Shown: piece after piece, positions 47,501-61,222 of the stretch
How positions within the stretch are numbered: position 1 is the stretch's first letter
How the letters are laid out: each line of letters starts with the position of its first letter
Origin: Bagarius yarrelli
Taxonomy: Eukaryota > Chordata > Actinopteri > Siluriformes > Sisoridae
Length of the DNA stretch: 64,000 nucleotides
Assembly: GCA_005784505.1 (NCBI GenBank)
Contig: VCAZ01000001.1
Location: forward strand, 12,757,597-12,821,596
Reading direction: 5' to 3'
Notes under the pieces: model-generated
Databases searched by the model: none
What the model was told of the DNA's origin: nothing
Seen by the model: the letters and a program-made list of their open reading frames with translations, nothing else
Made by a program: the position numbers and the translations under genes

Positions 47501-49398
47501 CAACTTGTTTTAAATTAAAAATAAAAGCTACTAATTTCTTATTTTTTTATGGGATTAAATGTTACCAATCTATCTAAAAAACAATTATCATCCATTCATA
47601 TCATGCTATTAAAAATGTATAAAAGCTGTCTGGTTAAAAAACAGATGATTTTAACTTGAATAAAATAGGTATCAATCTTACTAGCTATAACATCTATAAA
47701 TAACTTGTTACATGTTTCTATGGTATACCTGACCAAGAAGTAAATTATCTAAACTGCAGTAATTAATCAGCTATATTGTTAATATGCAGAAAAAATAAGT
47801 CTTTCCTGAATAATTCATAATTCGACTACGCCATTGAGACTAATTAAGTAAGGAAAGTAATGTCAAGGCAGGTTTCGGCTGTAAAAACCTTTTAGTTTAA
47901 TTCAAAATTTTAATATATAATAAAATTATATAAATAATATAAAATATAAGTATATATACTCTTTAAAAAAAGATTATCAAAACAGCTTTTTTAGTGAATA
48001 ATAAAAAAACTAATAAAACTAAATCTGGTAATAATGTTTCTATACTCATTCTCTAGCTTCATAATGTCACCCTGGCTTTGGATCTACTAAACGACAATGA
48101 AATACAAGTACAGAATGTTGACCCAGAAGGTGAGCAGTGAGAAGTACTCCTACTAGCCACTTTATTAAGAACCCTGGTACACTCACACAACATGCAGCAT
48201 CCAATCAGCAGCACAGTGCATAAAATCATACAGGTCAAGAGCTAAAATTATTTTTTATACCCAATAGTATTTCATAAACTCCTGATCTCCATGGATCTTC
48301 ACACACAAAAGACTACACAAAAGAATATTGTTCCAATTGAAGTAGAGTGAGAGTATATACACTGTAACAGTCTGGATCGTTATGTTAGCTCTTGAAAAAT
48401 GTCAAAGTTTGAGGATGCCTTACTTTTTCTGAAACCACCTTGAGTAATGTTTGATGTGGAACGAACACAAACAGCCTAAAGCTGTGCAGAAGATGTTTGA
48501 TGTAAGCTTAATTGGTTTGGGAGAGAACAACGGCTTTAACAAATTCTTTGGGGAATCCAGCCAAAGTCATCTCTATGGTACAAGTAGAAAACTTGACTTG
48601 AAAGAAAGTTCACAATAAATAACGATGCAACAAAGTCATGTGATCACAAAGCTTTGGCCAAATAGTGCAGGTTGTGAGATTTTTTATCCATCATTAATAC
48701 TTTATCTTATAGGACTGTAGGGTTGTGGAAAAGCACTTATTTCTCGTGTTAACACAACATGAGTGTTTGTGTAGAGAATGCTGTTATTGACTATCAGAAA
48801 GAAAAAAGATTCATTAATGTCAATAAGAGGCGGCTAAGATGGGCTCCAGCAGATCCCTGTGACCCCGAATTAGGGAATAAGCGGGTATAGAAAATGAATG
48901 ATTGATTGAATGAATGAATAATGTCAATAATTAAGTAGGAATTTGTTGATACTCAGAGGTTATAATTATTCATTTCAATAATCAAAGTATTTATTAATCC
49001 ATCATATGGATTAATAAATACTTTGGTGAGCAGAAAGAATAAATAATTTCGTGAACAGAGAGAAAATAAAAATTAGGATCAGTTTGCTTCCTGCTGCACA
49101 ACCAAGACCAACACCATGTAGTCAGACACTAAAATAAGGAACCTGTGTATGAGCTTATGTATAATTATGTAAATAATTGCTTAGTATTTACTAAATTGGT
49201 TAATAATTGTACAGTGTTTGACACCTTTACTTCTCTGTATACTGTTGTGACTGTATGCACGCCTGCTGCTCTAAAAAGAGCATGTGTGTATGATTCACTG
49301 CCTCCTGTGCCTTTTTTTTTTCAGATATTGTTTCCCAAGATGTCCCGGCCACCCTGAAAGTCCTCTATGCCCTGTTCAAGAAACATAAGGATAAATAA
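44570..49398 (+). CDS. parvg: Gamma-parvin
   Basis: Twelve coding exons: 44570-44618, 44781-44845, 44926-45028, 45127-45276, 45748-45863, 46054-46109, 46200-46222, 46722-46780, 46875-46943, 47065-47166, 48057-48129, 49325-49398. They keep frame and give 312 residues (human about 331). CH1 begins VLVEWINSTLKQEHIVVQTLEEDLYDG and CH2 ends TLKVLYALFKKHK; both halves align with parvb at the same exon borders. Gamma-parvin is the blood-cell member of the parvins and binds ILK. It lacks the N-terminal KKDESFLGKLGG segment of parvb. The ATG exon is preceded by an acceptor-like TGATTAG, so a non-coding first exon probably lies upstream. The acceptor at 46721 is weak (TTTAATAAAAAG). The conserved exon pair 5 of parvb and 4 of parvg shows that no intron is missing at the parvb frameshift. 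Confidence 0.94.
46290..46681 (+). mobile_element. MITE with CAATAGGGCTG/CAGCCCTA ends in parvg intron
   Basis: It starts CAATAGGGCTGTC and ends ACAGCCCTA, an imperfect terminal inverted repeat. GTGCA flanks it on both sides (46285-46289 and 46682-46686) as a possible target duplication. The inside holds an ATATTGCAATA-rich part and GCAAGCATGGCGGAAAA. It is about 392 bases long and ends 40 bases before the exon at 46722. Confidence 0.65.
48140..48360 (+). repeat. Dispersed DNA-transposon-like repeat
   Basis: It includes CTAGCCACTTTATTAAGAAC, CATAAAATCATACAGGTCAAG and CTGATCTCCATGGATCTTC, which belong to a very common aquatic-vertebrate repeat beginning TAGCCACTTTATTAGG. It lies in the last parvg intron. 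Confidence 0.6.
48838..48930 (+). repeat. 3' end of a non-LTR-retroposon-like repeat with GAATGAAT tail
   Basis: GGCTCCAGCAGATCCCTGTG and ACCCCGAATTAGGGAATAAG match 19190-19210. A simple tail GATTGAATGAATGAATAATG follows, as expected for a retroposed 3' end. A third tail-like piece with (GAAT)n is at about 62985-63060. Confidence 0.55.
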
Positions 49399-49427
49399 TA
49401 CCTTTAATAGCAATAACTGCAGTCTCT

Positions 49428-49549
49428 AATAAAAATGACTGTAAAGGTTAAAGGATAAGCAGATAGTATGCCTGGAATACAATGATGTAACTAATATAAT
49501 TAACGAATCATTTAAGTCAGTTGACACAGTTAGGTCTGGTGTTAATAAA
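49428..49549 (+). promoter_or_regulatory. Candidate parvg polyadenylation signals
   Basis: AATAAA occurs at 49428-49433, 30 bases after the stop, and at 49544-49549. The first would leave an unusually short 3' UTR. Confidence 0.4.
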
Positions 49550-52500
49550 ACATTGGGTAACCTATGGATTGCTCAGAACATCAGGCAGATGTGGCTGTGT
49601 ATGGAGACTGCATATGACCCCCTCTCTTATCTTTTCCACACAGTTTCTATATTTAAATGTTTGACCTTAAGCTTCTTACTTATTCTTATTGACAGTGCAC
49701 ATTATAGTGTGATCTTGATCTCAAATAAATACATATCCATCTTCACCTAGTTAAGAGTCTGGCTGATGGAGCGCTTTAAAGCTCTTTAAAGAGTCTATAT
49801 ACTTACTAATAAATTACCTACTTTATATATGTCATATAAACATTTGGATATGACTCCTTAACACACGATGTGTTTTTGCAAAATTATACAAGCATATGTA
49901 GTTTATGTAGATTTAAAAGCAGCAGATTTTTTTTAAACCAGAGCTACTTAAATGTATCCTGTAAATGTATAAGGGCCCTCAGTGGCAGCTTGGTGATACA
50001 GGGCATTGAATCTGTGATCTTCCAATCAACAAACAACTAAACCGTTGTGCTACCTTTTCCATATTTATTGTTTTCTTGGAAATACAGTCCAAAAAACAAG
50101 GTGGCAAATAGACATTTAATATCATTTTTTAGCATTGTTAAGTTTAAGATAATTAGAAATCATTTTTAAATCTATCCATTAGTAATTGTAATTTTAATAA
50201 TAATTGTGATAGTTGCAGACAGCAGAAAAAAATTGTAAAGATTTTACTTTACCTTTACCCACTATGCCTGTACCAAACAAAACCAAAGAAATTTGAAAAT
50301 ACACTTTTAAAACACTTAAAATAGTGTGATAGAAGGACACAAAGGGTTCATGTAAGGGACAGATTCAATATTTAGACCTTGTTATACTCTACACAACTCA
50401 CTGAATCATCATGGATTATGACAGTATATTGGTCATCATTAAAAGGATGGGCTATGACATCATGAATTTCTGGCTCAGTTTTAGCCCATATGGTGAACAA
50501 ATCTGAGACATCATTACTGCTAATGTTTCAAGAAATTTGAAAATATTCCACACATTCCTTAAAAAGTCATGTTGTTAAAAAGAAACCAAAAGATCTTTTA
50601 TAGTATTTAAAGTTTTGAAATGAAGCTCTCTGGCTGTATTGAAAGATTGCTATCATGCTTTTTTGGAAGAACTCCAGTTCATTCATCCATCATGCCATGT
50701 GAGATGTGTGATGAAATTGTTAACAAATTTTATGTGGGAAATTCTAAAAAAAAAGAGTGCTTGAAAATGTACTAAATTTGGCTGTACATAACTGAATACA
50801 TAACAACAGGTCTTCACATTTCAATGCAATAGTACAAATAATGATTATATTTATTTTAAAATGTAGCATTGCAGAACATATAGCCATTATACATGCACTG
50901 TTACTATAAAAGATATCTTTTTCAACAAGAGTCTTGAGTAATGGAAGAGGAGGAGTACAATATTAACTAATCTACTAATTATTTTAATTAAATAACATGT
51001 TATGCTTCATTTTCATTAATAAATGAACATCAGAAGAAAGAATTTGTCTTTAGAAGTGCATTGAAATCAGATTTAAAATCAGAATACTTTTGTGATCCCA
51101 TAAGGGAAATTGTAAATAATAATAATAAAATGAACTGAATATTATCCCTTATTTACTGATATGTTGTAGAAATGTTATTTCTGCATGACTACAATCATTT
51201 AATTCATTTCTATTAATCCAAAATCATCTTTGAGTTTCTTTAAATTTAGTTTTATTGGTATAAAGAATGCTAATACAAAATAAGAAGCAAAACCAGTAAT
51301 CAGTGTCTAATAGACAATAGAATGTTAAATGTAAGCTACTCTAATTCATATATTCGTACTGATTTAGTGCCTCACCCTCACCGACCTTATCACCCTTCAC
51401 TGTTTAAAAGTAATCATATGGATTTATAAAATAAATATAATCCAATGTATACAATAACCAACAGATGTTTTTTTCTTTTTTAATTAGCATAGTGCTCAAC
51501 TTTTTGTGTGCTTTTTACCAATTTATATTTTGTAGACTTTAGATTTTAATTTTAATTCACTTTGTTGTGAATAACATTTGTGCTGTTTTATTCTTCCCCG
51601 TATTTAGGATTTTTTCATGCTCATACATGTGCATTTATTCTCTTTCAGTTTCGCACCTTTAATTACAAATCATTCTGCTTTGTGCACTACACTAATTTCA
51701 AGCATCATAGGAAGAAAAAAAGTTTGATTTGTCTCAGCCCCATGTCGAATGCCTATAACACGTATAAAACAACATAAAACTAAGAAAAAAACTTTTGTTG
51801 GCTTTAAAATGTACTTATTATCACAGACGTCAAGAAATTACAAAATTGGCACAATTGTAAAATAAGTTCTTACACACTGGACAAAAAGACTTAAAAGATA
51901 ATGAAAAAAAATTAAGTGTTTTTCAAAAATAACCAGTGATTAAAACAAATTTTTAGAAAAAAATCTTTTTACATAGACATTAATTAGAAGTTAATGGTAC
52001 AAGTTCTTAAGTTTATAGGCCTTTTATAAATTTGTATTTTATAATCAGTTTACGCATTCAAATTTATGTTTTAGTAAGTTATACTTCATGTACCAGTATA
52101 ATAGCACCTTTGGAAGTTAAAAAACAAATATTAAAAAAAGCATGTAGCATCAAGACAGTTCAATGTATAACGTCAATAACCATTAAAATGTGTTACAAGC
52201 TGGGTCAGTGTTTATTTCCCAGGTGTGTGTAATAAATTATGGTAATTCTATAACACTAATTAACATATTCCATTTTAATATCATGCTAATGCAACCCAGA
52301 GTGGCTGCTTTTTTGTTCTACTGTCAAAAGCTTTTTTGTGGATTGAAAGGAAGCAAGTCTAAATAAATATACATAGGAATAAATATGTTTAGTAGGAAAT
52401 AAAGATTTTGTAAAAATATTTTTTGCTATTTTAATTTGTATAACACTGAAAATGTCAAAGTTATCATATCTGCTGCTTCTAAAAGAAAGAAAGTACGTCT

Positions 52501-55500
52501 ATCAAAATGCCATTGCCATTGCCATTGTTTAGAGAAGGGACAGAGATGTTTTTTTTTTTGACAGGAGTCTCAAACGTGTGGTCCTTAGCGCACTGACAAC
52601 TGTCGAGAGAACACCAAGACATACCCAAGTGAGCAGATTGCGTGTGGATGTGTGATTCTTCCGGTACATCCCAGGTGCAATGAGGCTAAATCTAGATCTG
52701 CAGTAGTGTCCTAATTCCAAAACAAGGCTGCAGACATGACAGTCTGTCTTAGTCTTAATGATGTCTCACAACCAGACGAGTCAAAGGAGCTCACAGGGGC
52801 AGTGGAAGAATTGAGGTCTGGCCAGGTGGATCAGCTAATACTTTCAAAATGATCAAACCACAAAGTCACAGACACGAGTGACTCTGGAATGTTGACATCT
52901 GTCCCCTAAATAATGAGCCACACTAAATGTTTGAAAAGAGAAGAAAAAGTTGTGAAGATAAATATAACTTTGCATTTCCCACACACACATCCTTCCTAAT
53001 TTCTTTTATGACCAATGCCTAATGATCGTTAGACATTTATTTAACAGGGGGGTTAAAGACCAACATGTGATTCCTTCAAGATAAAAAGATTAAAGCATGT
53101 AATCTATTAAGCATAATCCAAGTCTGCCAAAACTAGATGCATATGAACTCCCAGGGGTCCAGACTTGTGTTCTACATAATGACATACATTAATTATTTTT
53201 ATCAATACATCCTTTCGTCTTAGATATTATTAAATAATGCACTGTTGGTTGTTTAAATCATAAAAAGACATTTATTTAATCATAAGACGATCATCTAATC
53301 ATCTAAACATGAGCAATCCTTTTACTTTTCCTCTTGCTCAATTTAATTTGATTTAATTAAATTAGTTTCTATATTAATCTCAACAATAGACATGATTACA
53401 AAGCAGCTATTATATAGAAATATATTGCAGACGTTCCAGAGCTTGTCTTTCAGATACACTAAGCAAAACAAATCTGCATCTTTTTAAAAGTAGTAATCAT
53501 TCTGGATCACAGGGTGGCATAACATTTTCCCCCAGAAGAAAGATGCACATACAGATGCTGATGATTTACTGTTACAGTGGTTGACATAGAAACCAGCATG
53601 AGGAAAACTGGACATGGGGCATGATAATGAAATCATCAGGATTCAATCTCACACTCTGGAAAATAATTTGATAGCTTTTCGTCATGCTTCTCAGGGGCTA
53701 CTGTGATATGTGATAACATTAGCATGCTGTTCAATTCTGATTCAAATTAAAAAAAGAACCGAGCCATACATGTAGAAAGGAAAATATTGATTTTTATTTT
53801 CCCCATTTGCGACAGTACAAAGTTAACAACTGCAAGTACAATTGAAATTAAGTCTGTAGCGTCTATCTACTAGCGAAACATAGGGTAACAGAGATGTATG
53901 GCATGTTTCCTGCATGTTTGTGGCTGGGTTTAAATGTGTATTAAATGTATGCATGTGACGCCATACACCCTGCTTTAAGATACTAGTAGCTACATTGATG
54001 CTCTGTACAAATGTAGAGACAATAAGGCAACTGTTGCCATGATGGGATGTTTTTCTTTTTTGTGGTAATCCAGGAAAAAACGTAATTCATCATTATTAGC
54101 TTAATGCCGTGTTTGCAACTGATATATTCAGTTAAATTAAAAAAAGACTTGATGCCTGTTGAGTTTAAATCCAATCAAATGATGTTAATAGAAAGATTCA
54201 GCCCTACAGCCTTGCAGTCGTTCAATAGGATCCACACTGAAATACAAATTGTCTCACATCTCCAATTAAATTACCATCCTGCAGCAGATGTGCTTGAAAT
54301 TCTTTCCGCCTTTCCTGCTATTGTCCTGTGTCCATTTCCCTCATGTATTCCCAACCAGCTCTTCTATGCAATGAATGTCAAGGTGTAACATGAGATAATA
54401 CTGTTCTACTCTAATAATCAGGTAATTGGATTTAGGGTTTACTGGAGATATTTGAAGCTTATTTATCATCATTTTGACTTGCTGAATTACAATCATAACC
54501 TAATCAGTCATGTATTCCACATGACACTTGTTTCTTTTTTATATAATGTTACAGTTTACATTGGACACGTTTATGTATAGTTCTACCATAATAATATAAA
54601 AAATCCAAGCTACATTTCTCATAAATAGAAATATGTTTTATTTTTTTATTTATTTTTTCTAATTTCATGAACTTTATTTTAGTCTGTCAATAGGAAGTAC
54701 AAGTACTAATCGATTTTCCGAATAAACATGTATTGTAAATAAACATTTCTTCTTCAGCTCAAGTTATTTCCTAGTCTTAGACTACAAAAGCAATATAAAA
54801 TAAACACAGTTCAAGGACTGTATAAGCATTGCCTGCTTTCTGAAGACCAGATACTACTACTAAGTCGCAACTACTATGATAACACCTGGTTCTATGTTAT
54901 AAAATTGTATAAAACCTCTTTTCTCATTAAAGACTTTTAAATGTTTCACATTCCAGCTTGTTGACAGCATCACATATTACAAAAATAAAAAAATCATAAT
55001 GTATCGTGAAATATCTATTTATTATAATTATTTTTTCAAACAGTTACAAAGAGGCAAAATGTTGAATGTTAAACAGTAAAAAAATTTATCAGGAGTCACT
55101 GCAACTTCCACCAGACTTAAAAAAGACACAACTCTGCATCTAACACAAAGTACAATATGTACATTGTAGTACAGTGTGCAGTGTCCAGTAATACAGTAGG
55201 TCCTAACAGGGCCTTGCTTCATAATATTATAACAATCTCTAGATAAAATACATAAATAATGTAAAAACAACTGTGCCTATCACCACACACTTACAGTAAT
55301 TAGCCAGTAACAATATAAATATTAAATATAAAGGTGTTCATTATTACTCATACTGTGTTGGACATGAGTGAAGAACTATTGTTTATAATCCAGAATTTTA
55401 TATAGTTTTGTTAATTCAGTTTAGTCTTGTCATCATTATCATAATCTCCCTTTTCTTCTTTAAGCTATGATGTAGTTCTTTTTAAATTCTTGGTTTTGTG

Positions 55501-58050
55501 GAAGAACCAAAAATCTCTGTGATTCTGGAGTCCATCTATGGGTAAGTCTGAATATTAATCCAACCAGAAGAAAAGATGGTTGTGGCATTCGTCATCAAGG
55601 TTTCTCCAAGGTCTGAGGCACAAACTGTATTTTTCTTTAAGCATTCCTTTCTGATGTTCTCTGATTATCTGGCGTCTCTTAGGGGAAAACAAGAAAGAAC
55701 ATACAGCAGTCAGATTATATACTGTAAAAACAGAACATATACTGTATTAGACTTATTTACACCCGTTTATTATTACAGACTTGTGTTCTATACATTTCTC
55801 CTTGGGTATGTTGCAGTTCCTGGATCATCTATTTTGCTGCTAAATAAAATGATATATGGATAATTAAACATTTAAATTCAGTTTTGTTTTATTTCAGTTT
55901 TTTCAAATCAGCAATAAAGAAATATTATAAATAAATAATAAAATGCTAAATTTACATTTAGATCTATCCCCAATGTGCAAGCCAAAAGCAATAGTGGCAC
56001 GAAAAAACTCCCTGAGACCTCATTAGGAAATAAACCTTGAGAGCAATCAGAATCTCCAGAAAAATCAGCCATCCTCTGGGAGGCAGCTTAGAAAAGTGAT
56101 TAAATAATTTTCTTTAAATGGAATTGTGTAACCTTATTCATAATTCAACTGATTTAACAATATTTTGTGTCATTTTAACAACAGGCATTGTCTATTTGAT
56201 TGTCACAAACAGCACAACACATAAATTACACCCCAACAGTATTCCAGCTTCACTATACCATCCACTTACAAACATTTTCATCATAGTTATCGGTTTGAGT
56301 TTTTTTTATAAAGTGGGAGCTCCACAGTCAGAACATGACTGCTGTACCTCTCTGTTATTTCTCTTGTCCAATATTTTCTCCAAGTTATATAAAAACTGTA
56401 ATTTAAAGCTGGTTGCACAACATTTAACAGGATTTACACAACAAGTTAAATGTATTTCAGTTCACACACAAACACAAACACACACACACACAATATGCCA
56501 AGCACAATTTCAAATTGTCAATTTTTTATTTACTTTAGTAGTTTAATTCACACCATGACCCAAGATACCTAAGGTACCCAAATCTGGTAATTTAGTTTTA
56601 CAACCTGCAGAGAAATTCAAGTAACATAGCAAAAAAATAAATAAATAAAAAAAAAAAAAAAAAAAAAAATAGGGAATTTCATACAAGTATTATCATTTTG
56701 TACAATAAGAGCATTACACAATCTGTTAAAAAATGCATTTAATTGTGTTTTCTCTCATTCTTCACTTTTTCTTTTTGTCCTTTACAGTCTGCCCTTGTGT
56801 GCAAATTTTTTAATGTTTCTACATCTGCTCTCTGCATTATAGTCTTTTTTACCTATTTTATATGTGTGTGTGTGTGTGTGTGTGAATATATACTCTCTTG
56901 GCCAACAGAGTATATTCATGAGCTCATGTGTAGGTTGTTTGATAGGGGCCAATCCTGCCAATTTAAAATTCTCAAGACGTCAAATGTGTAAAAAGGATGT
57001 ATTTGTTAGGCTTGAATTTTCCTTTAACATAAAATGTATCCAGAATTTTGAGCCAAAAAAGAATGACCATAAGAATGACGATCACATAGTACCTGTATGT
57101 ATGTATGTATGTTCACAAGAAGGCAAGTTTTGCTTTCCTGTTATTAAATTTAGATTAGATTTATCTGCTCTGTAATAACATGAACAGCAGTCAGAAAAGA
57201 TCTTTGCCTTTTTTGGGGGGGCAAAACTAATGGATTGGTTCCCAGACAGACCTCAGTCAAGTAGGAGAGTACTTAAGCTTAAAATGACTCACCATTATTG
57301 TAGGCTGTAGTAGTGCCCTCAAATCACGTCTCTAAAAACATTAGCATTTTAAAATAAACAACAAGCTCATGATTCTATCAGTTATAGCATTGTGTAAAGA
57401 TATGGCTTAAAATTTACATAAACTCAAATTGTTCTTGTTGTTGTGGCTACAATCTCACATGCACATATTTAAATGTTTATGCTAAAAGGCAGTTATAGTC
57501 TTTTTAAGAATTTTTTTGACGTTTTGAACACAAAAACAATCTGATTTGAAACAACAATAGTAGTATTTTACATTCTATACGTCTAGTATAAAAAGAAAAA
57601 AATAACGTAATTAAAGGCTAGTTATCTTTTTGTCTTTTATTTTTAGCAGTGTTATAATTTTTACAATTTCTTATACCGTCAGTATTCTGACTTTTAATAC
57701 TAATTCTTGTTTTAGATCATCAGATCTTTACTGAGTCAGATTCAGTTTCCCAGTGTCAGTATAAAAAGCATGGTTACTGATATACTGTAGCTGTGCCCAG
57801 AAGAAGCACCATCACTGCCTAATCCTGTCTGGGTTTTATTGTGTATTTTTAGCTACAAGTCCGACTGCCCCTCTTCTACAATCCAGCCAAGCAGAGTTTC
57901 CTTAGCTTCATCCTCAGTCCCAGTGGGCTCTTAGATGTCTGTAAGCCAGACCATTTGGCTCTCAGTCTTGGGTTGCGATGCAAAAGTTAACCATAATGCC
58001 CTTCACAGGTCTTTAGAGGCCTAGAGCCAGACTCATCTAGTGTTGGCCAG
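49550..58050. other. Gene-free stretch between parvg and shisal1, first part
   Basis: I see no convincing coding exon. It holds a decayed reverse SINE (about 49960-50070), an 85-base repeat at 51265-51347 shared with 4858-4940, a repeat fragment at 55970-56095, a (CA)n at 56463-56492, a poly-A run at 56647-56669, a (TG)n at 56863-56884 and a TATG repeat near 57095-57111. Open frames at 55576-55863 and 56118-56546 have no splice or family support. Parts may be the 3' UTR or enhancers of shisal1. Confidence 0.5.
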
Positions 58051-58061
58051 CTTTCTTATTT

Positions 58062-58860
58062 ACAAAGCAACATATGCAAAGCCTTGTTTTCTCTTTATAA
58101 AAGCTTCCCTTTAGGAACTCAAGCTGTGTCAAAATGCTATGGGAACTTCCTGCGTGATCACAGTCCTGAAGCATGTATGGAATCACACACATGAGAGGGC
58201 AAAAGATCACAGAGGGGGCACAGAGCGCGCTCTACAAAAGGAGTCGCTGACTCTTACACATGGTCCCTGAAAACCCCCCTATCGAATATACTGTATGTGA
58301 TGCAGTAGGTTGGTTTTCGCATGTTATGCTTGTGCTTCACACGCCAAATGGCGACTTATGCGATGCTGCCTTGTGAAGGTCTGGTGATTCCAGGTTCTCC
58401 ATTCTCTTAGCTGCAAAAAAACTTGGCACAGAAATATGGGCACTGTGTACTTGTAAAGGTAGCTAATCTCCCCACAGCATGTAACTGCAGAGGGCCGGCC
58501 TGGTGCGACCACGATGGGTTCAACAAGGCACGGGGACTTGGGGAACAGAGACCTGTAGGACACAGCCATGCCCCAAAAGGTACCATACAATGGGCATTAA
58601 ACCCACAGCATGTGGGATTTTCCACTGGCTAGCAATGCTCAGGACCGAGCCCTATAGCACCAGTCGAGATCTCAGGTGGAGAACCAAAGAGAAGATGGTG
58701 GCCTGCCAGCCCGGTAGGGGTCATTTCGCCTTCTGATTACTGCGATTCCATGCGTGCCTTATAATTGTGGGCACGCTGAAAAAATTTCCATAGCATTTTG
58801 ATGAAGCGCCTTGTTCCCTCGGGAAACCAAGGTTACATACGTAACCCTAGAGACGTTTGT
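58062..58860 (+). mobile_element. Fold-back (long inverted repeat) transposable element
   Basis: The left arm (about 58062-58187) and the reverse complement of the right arm (about 58741-58855) match imperfectly over more than 100 bases. Paired landmarks are CAAAATGCTATGG (58130-58142) with CCATAGCATTTTG (58788-58800), and GCATGTATGGAATC (58171-58184) with GATTCCATGCGTGC (58744-58757). The right end contains GTTCCCTCGGGAAACCAAGG and TTACATACGTAACCC, an end sequence seen in other teleost repeats. The interior is GC-richer than the surroundings and has no transposase. Confidence 0.7.
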
Positions 58861-60552
58861 TTCTACTCTTTGAACAAAAATTATTTATTGCTATCATTCC
58901 AGTCCCAACATAATACTAAAAACATATTCATTACATGTGCTTCACAGCATCATTGGTGTTTGGTGTGATTTTGACACAGAAAAAAAAAGGCTGCAAAATA
59001 TGTTTTGTTATGCTATAAGGTGGGTGTTATATGATTAAGCAGCAATATTACACTATCTACCAGTTCAATGCACTGCAGAAAATATATAATGAAGTAATAA
59101 TATGATTAAAATTGTCATGTTATCTATTCTAAGATTAAAACAATCAAAATATGACATTATTATATCTATTTCTTGATATTTTTACAACATGATTTAAATG
59201 AAATATTTTAACCCAGAGAGAAACAAGACTTAAATTATTTATAAGACATTTTTTATTTACTTAAAACTCACATAAGGCAACTTCGCTCTGGAGCTAAGGT
59301 TAGCCACTGAGAAATATTAGAAGTAAACATTTAATGTGTGTAATGTGAAATTAATGTGTATAATGTGAAATTACTATGATTAACAATAAATACATCAGCC
59401 AGTAAGTTAGGAAAGAGCTAAGAATGTGTGATAAGAGGATCAGAAGACAGCTGATAAAATTTTAGTTTATTTATTAATATATTTAATAACAATAGAAACA
59501 TAATTTGAATAACTGTATATAGAAGAAAATGGTCACAGTAAAATACTCTCTTTTATACATCTATCAGATTGGACTCTTTGATCTATTACCCTGCAAATTT
59601 GTATAAACACACCAAAAATGAACAAGGACATCTAGAGACACTTTATTATCTTTAAAAAATTATTTTTAAAGATAATTATGTCCTGCATAAATAGTGTTCC
59701 CAATTCATTATTTAAAGGCAAACTGCTTTTGCTCCTTAGAATTAGGGGATGAATTCCATCATCCCTTTCAATGGTGCAGGTGTAATTATTTTCTTAAAGT
59801 AGGGTGAGTATTGTTCCCGAGTTATATATAATCCATGTGGTGTCCAGCACTATGGCAATGCTAAACAGAATTTTGTGTATGCCTAATGTGTGTGCAACTC
59901 ACAGGTCACTTATAATTCAGGATAGGAGTAAAGGTGTCAGTGACAGATAGTTGCATGAAATGGGCATTTATTGCATATAGTCATGCATCACAATGTAAGA
60001 TATCTGGGTGGCTACAACAGTTCTGCAGATATTAATATTAAAGTATAAGAAAAAGGATTCCATGAAAATGCTAAGGTTTATTTTGATCTTTTTAAAAGAT
60101 GAATAAAGACCATACCACCACCAACGGGTTTACAACACTCGGATGATTAAAGTGCTTTACACAGCTTTACTTCACTTAGGATGAAAGCTGATGTAACAAA
60201 AAAAAAAAACTAAGGTCTTAAACTTGATGCCCAATTCCGATGTTGTGACAATATCCGTTTTTTTTAGACTACCCGCTTTCATCTTCTTTAAAAACTCCCG
60301 ATATCTGCTATCTGAATTTACATGATACATGGCAAAACAGCCCAAGGTAGACATACTGACTGGAAAAGGAAGCAAAAGGGCACGACAATCAATGGATGCA
60401 ATAGATGAAGACTAAACTACTGAGTACTGATTATTCAATATTCTGCTTTCTGCATCATATTTAAAGGTCAACAAATCAATGCTCTTTTTAGGTGGAGACA
60501 AAAAAGAGACCTCGTGCAGTCTGGGTGAATGTAGTCTCACTAGCTGGTGATG
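58861..60552. other. AT-rich gene-free stretch
   Basis: No coding exon, RNA gene or clear repeat was recognised. Short frames on both strands are not supported by splice sites or family resemblance. Confidence 0.5.
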
Positions 60553-61222
60553 GACAGTCAGGGCCAGCAAAGCCTTCTCTGCTGCACTAAACACTATCAA
60601 AAGCTGACATACATTTACAACTTAAATATTTGTGCCATAAAATTGTATTAATTTATTCCCAACAGTCTTTTCTCTTCATTTTGTAGCATTTTTCCTGCTG
60701 CACTGATTCCAGTATGTGGATGTTGGATTTTTTTTGTCCAATCAGATTTCAGCCTACCAAGTGCTACCATGTCAGCCTAATCTACTGAAACCTGACTGTT
60801 AGAAATGAACTAGATTTTTAAATTGCTGACCATGGAAGAGAAATTAGCTTGGTTTCGGTCATACTGAATAAATACGTTATAAATAAGATGGCACAGTTGT
60901 GGTTGTAGTCTAGAGCTTTGGAGTTTCTTGCCTTAATGTAAATAGTTTTCACCCTTAATAAGTAAAATGTCTCTCTCTCCCTGTAATGCCACACCTTGTT
61001 ATATTTCGATTTTGTATAGTATTGATGATTTCTATAATTGCAACGTGATAGTGGTGGTGTTAAGAGGTGTCGGGTAAGTCCCCACTGAAGGCCCAGATAC
61101 CAAATGCACAGACCTTCAAACTGACAAGAGGTCTGGAAACTTTTGACCACTTTGAATATCTAAGGCCTGCCCAAAGAAAAGCAAACAATGAAGTTTCATT
61201 TTGTGCTGCATCATGTTTAGGG
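60553..61222 (+). mobile_element. Second copy of the hAT-like repeat
   Basis: It is similar to 2649-3565 in the same orientation, with a deletion of the inner part that holds the transposase-like residues. After ACCAAATGCACAG it continues (GACCTTCAAACTGAC to GCATCATGTTTAG) into sequence also found at 18058-18190. This suggests that the full element was longer than either copy. Confidence 0.6.

Noticed and set aside
56118..56546. 142-codon open frame
   Set aside because: Its composition follows AT-rich DNA, it runs through a (CA)n repeat, and no splice or family support exists.
58324..58736. Overlapping frames on both strands of 69-88 codons
   Set aside because: They lie in the GC-richer core of the fold-back element and match no known protein pattern.
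60172..60600. Minus-strand frames of 60-67 codons
   Set aside because: No family resemblance or splice structure, and they partly enter the hAT-like repeat.
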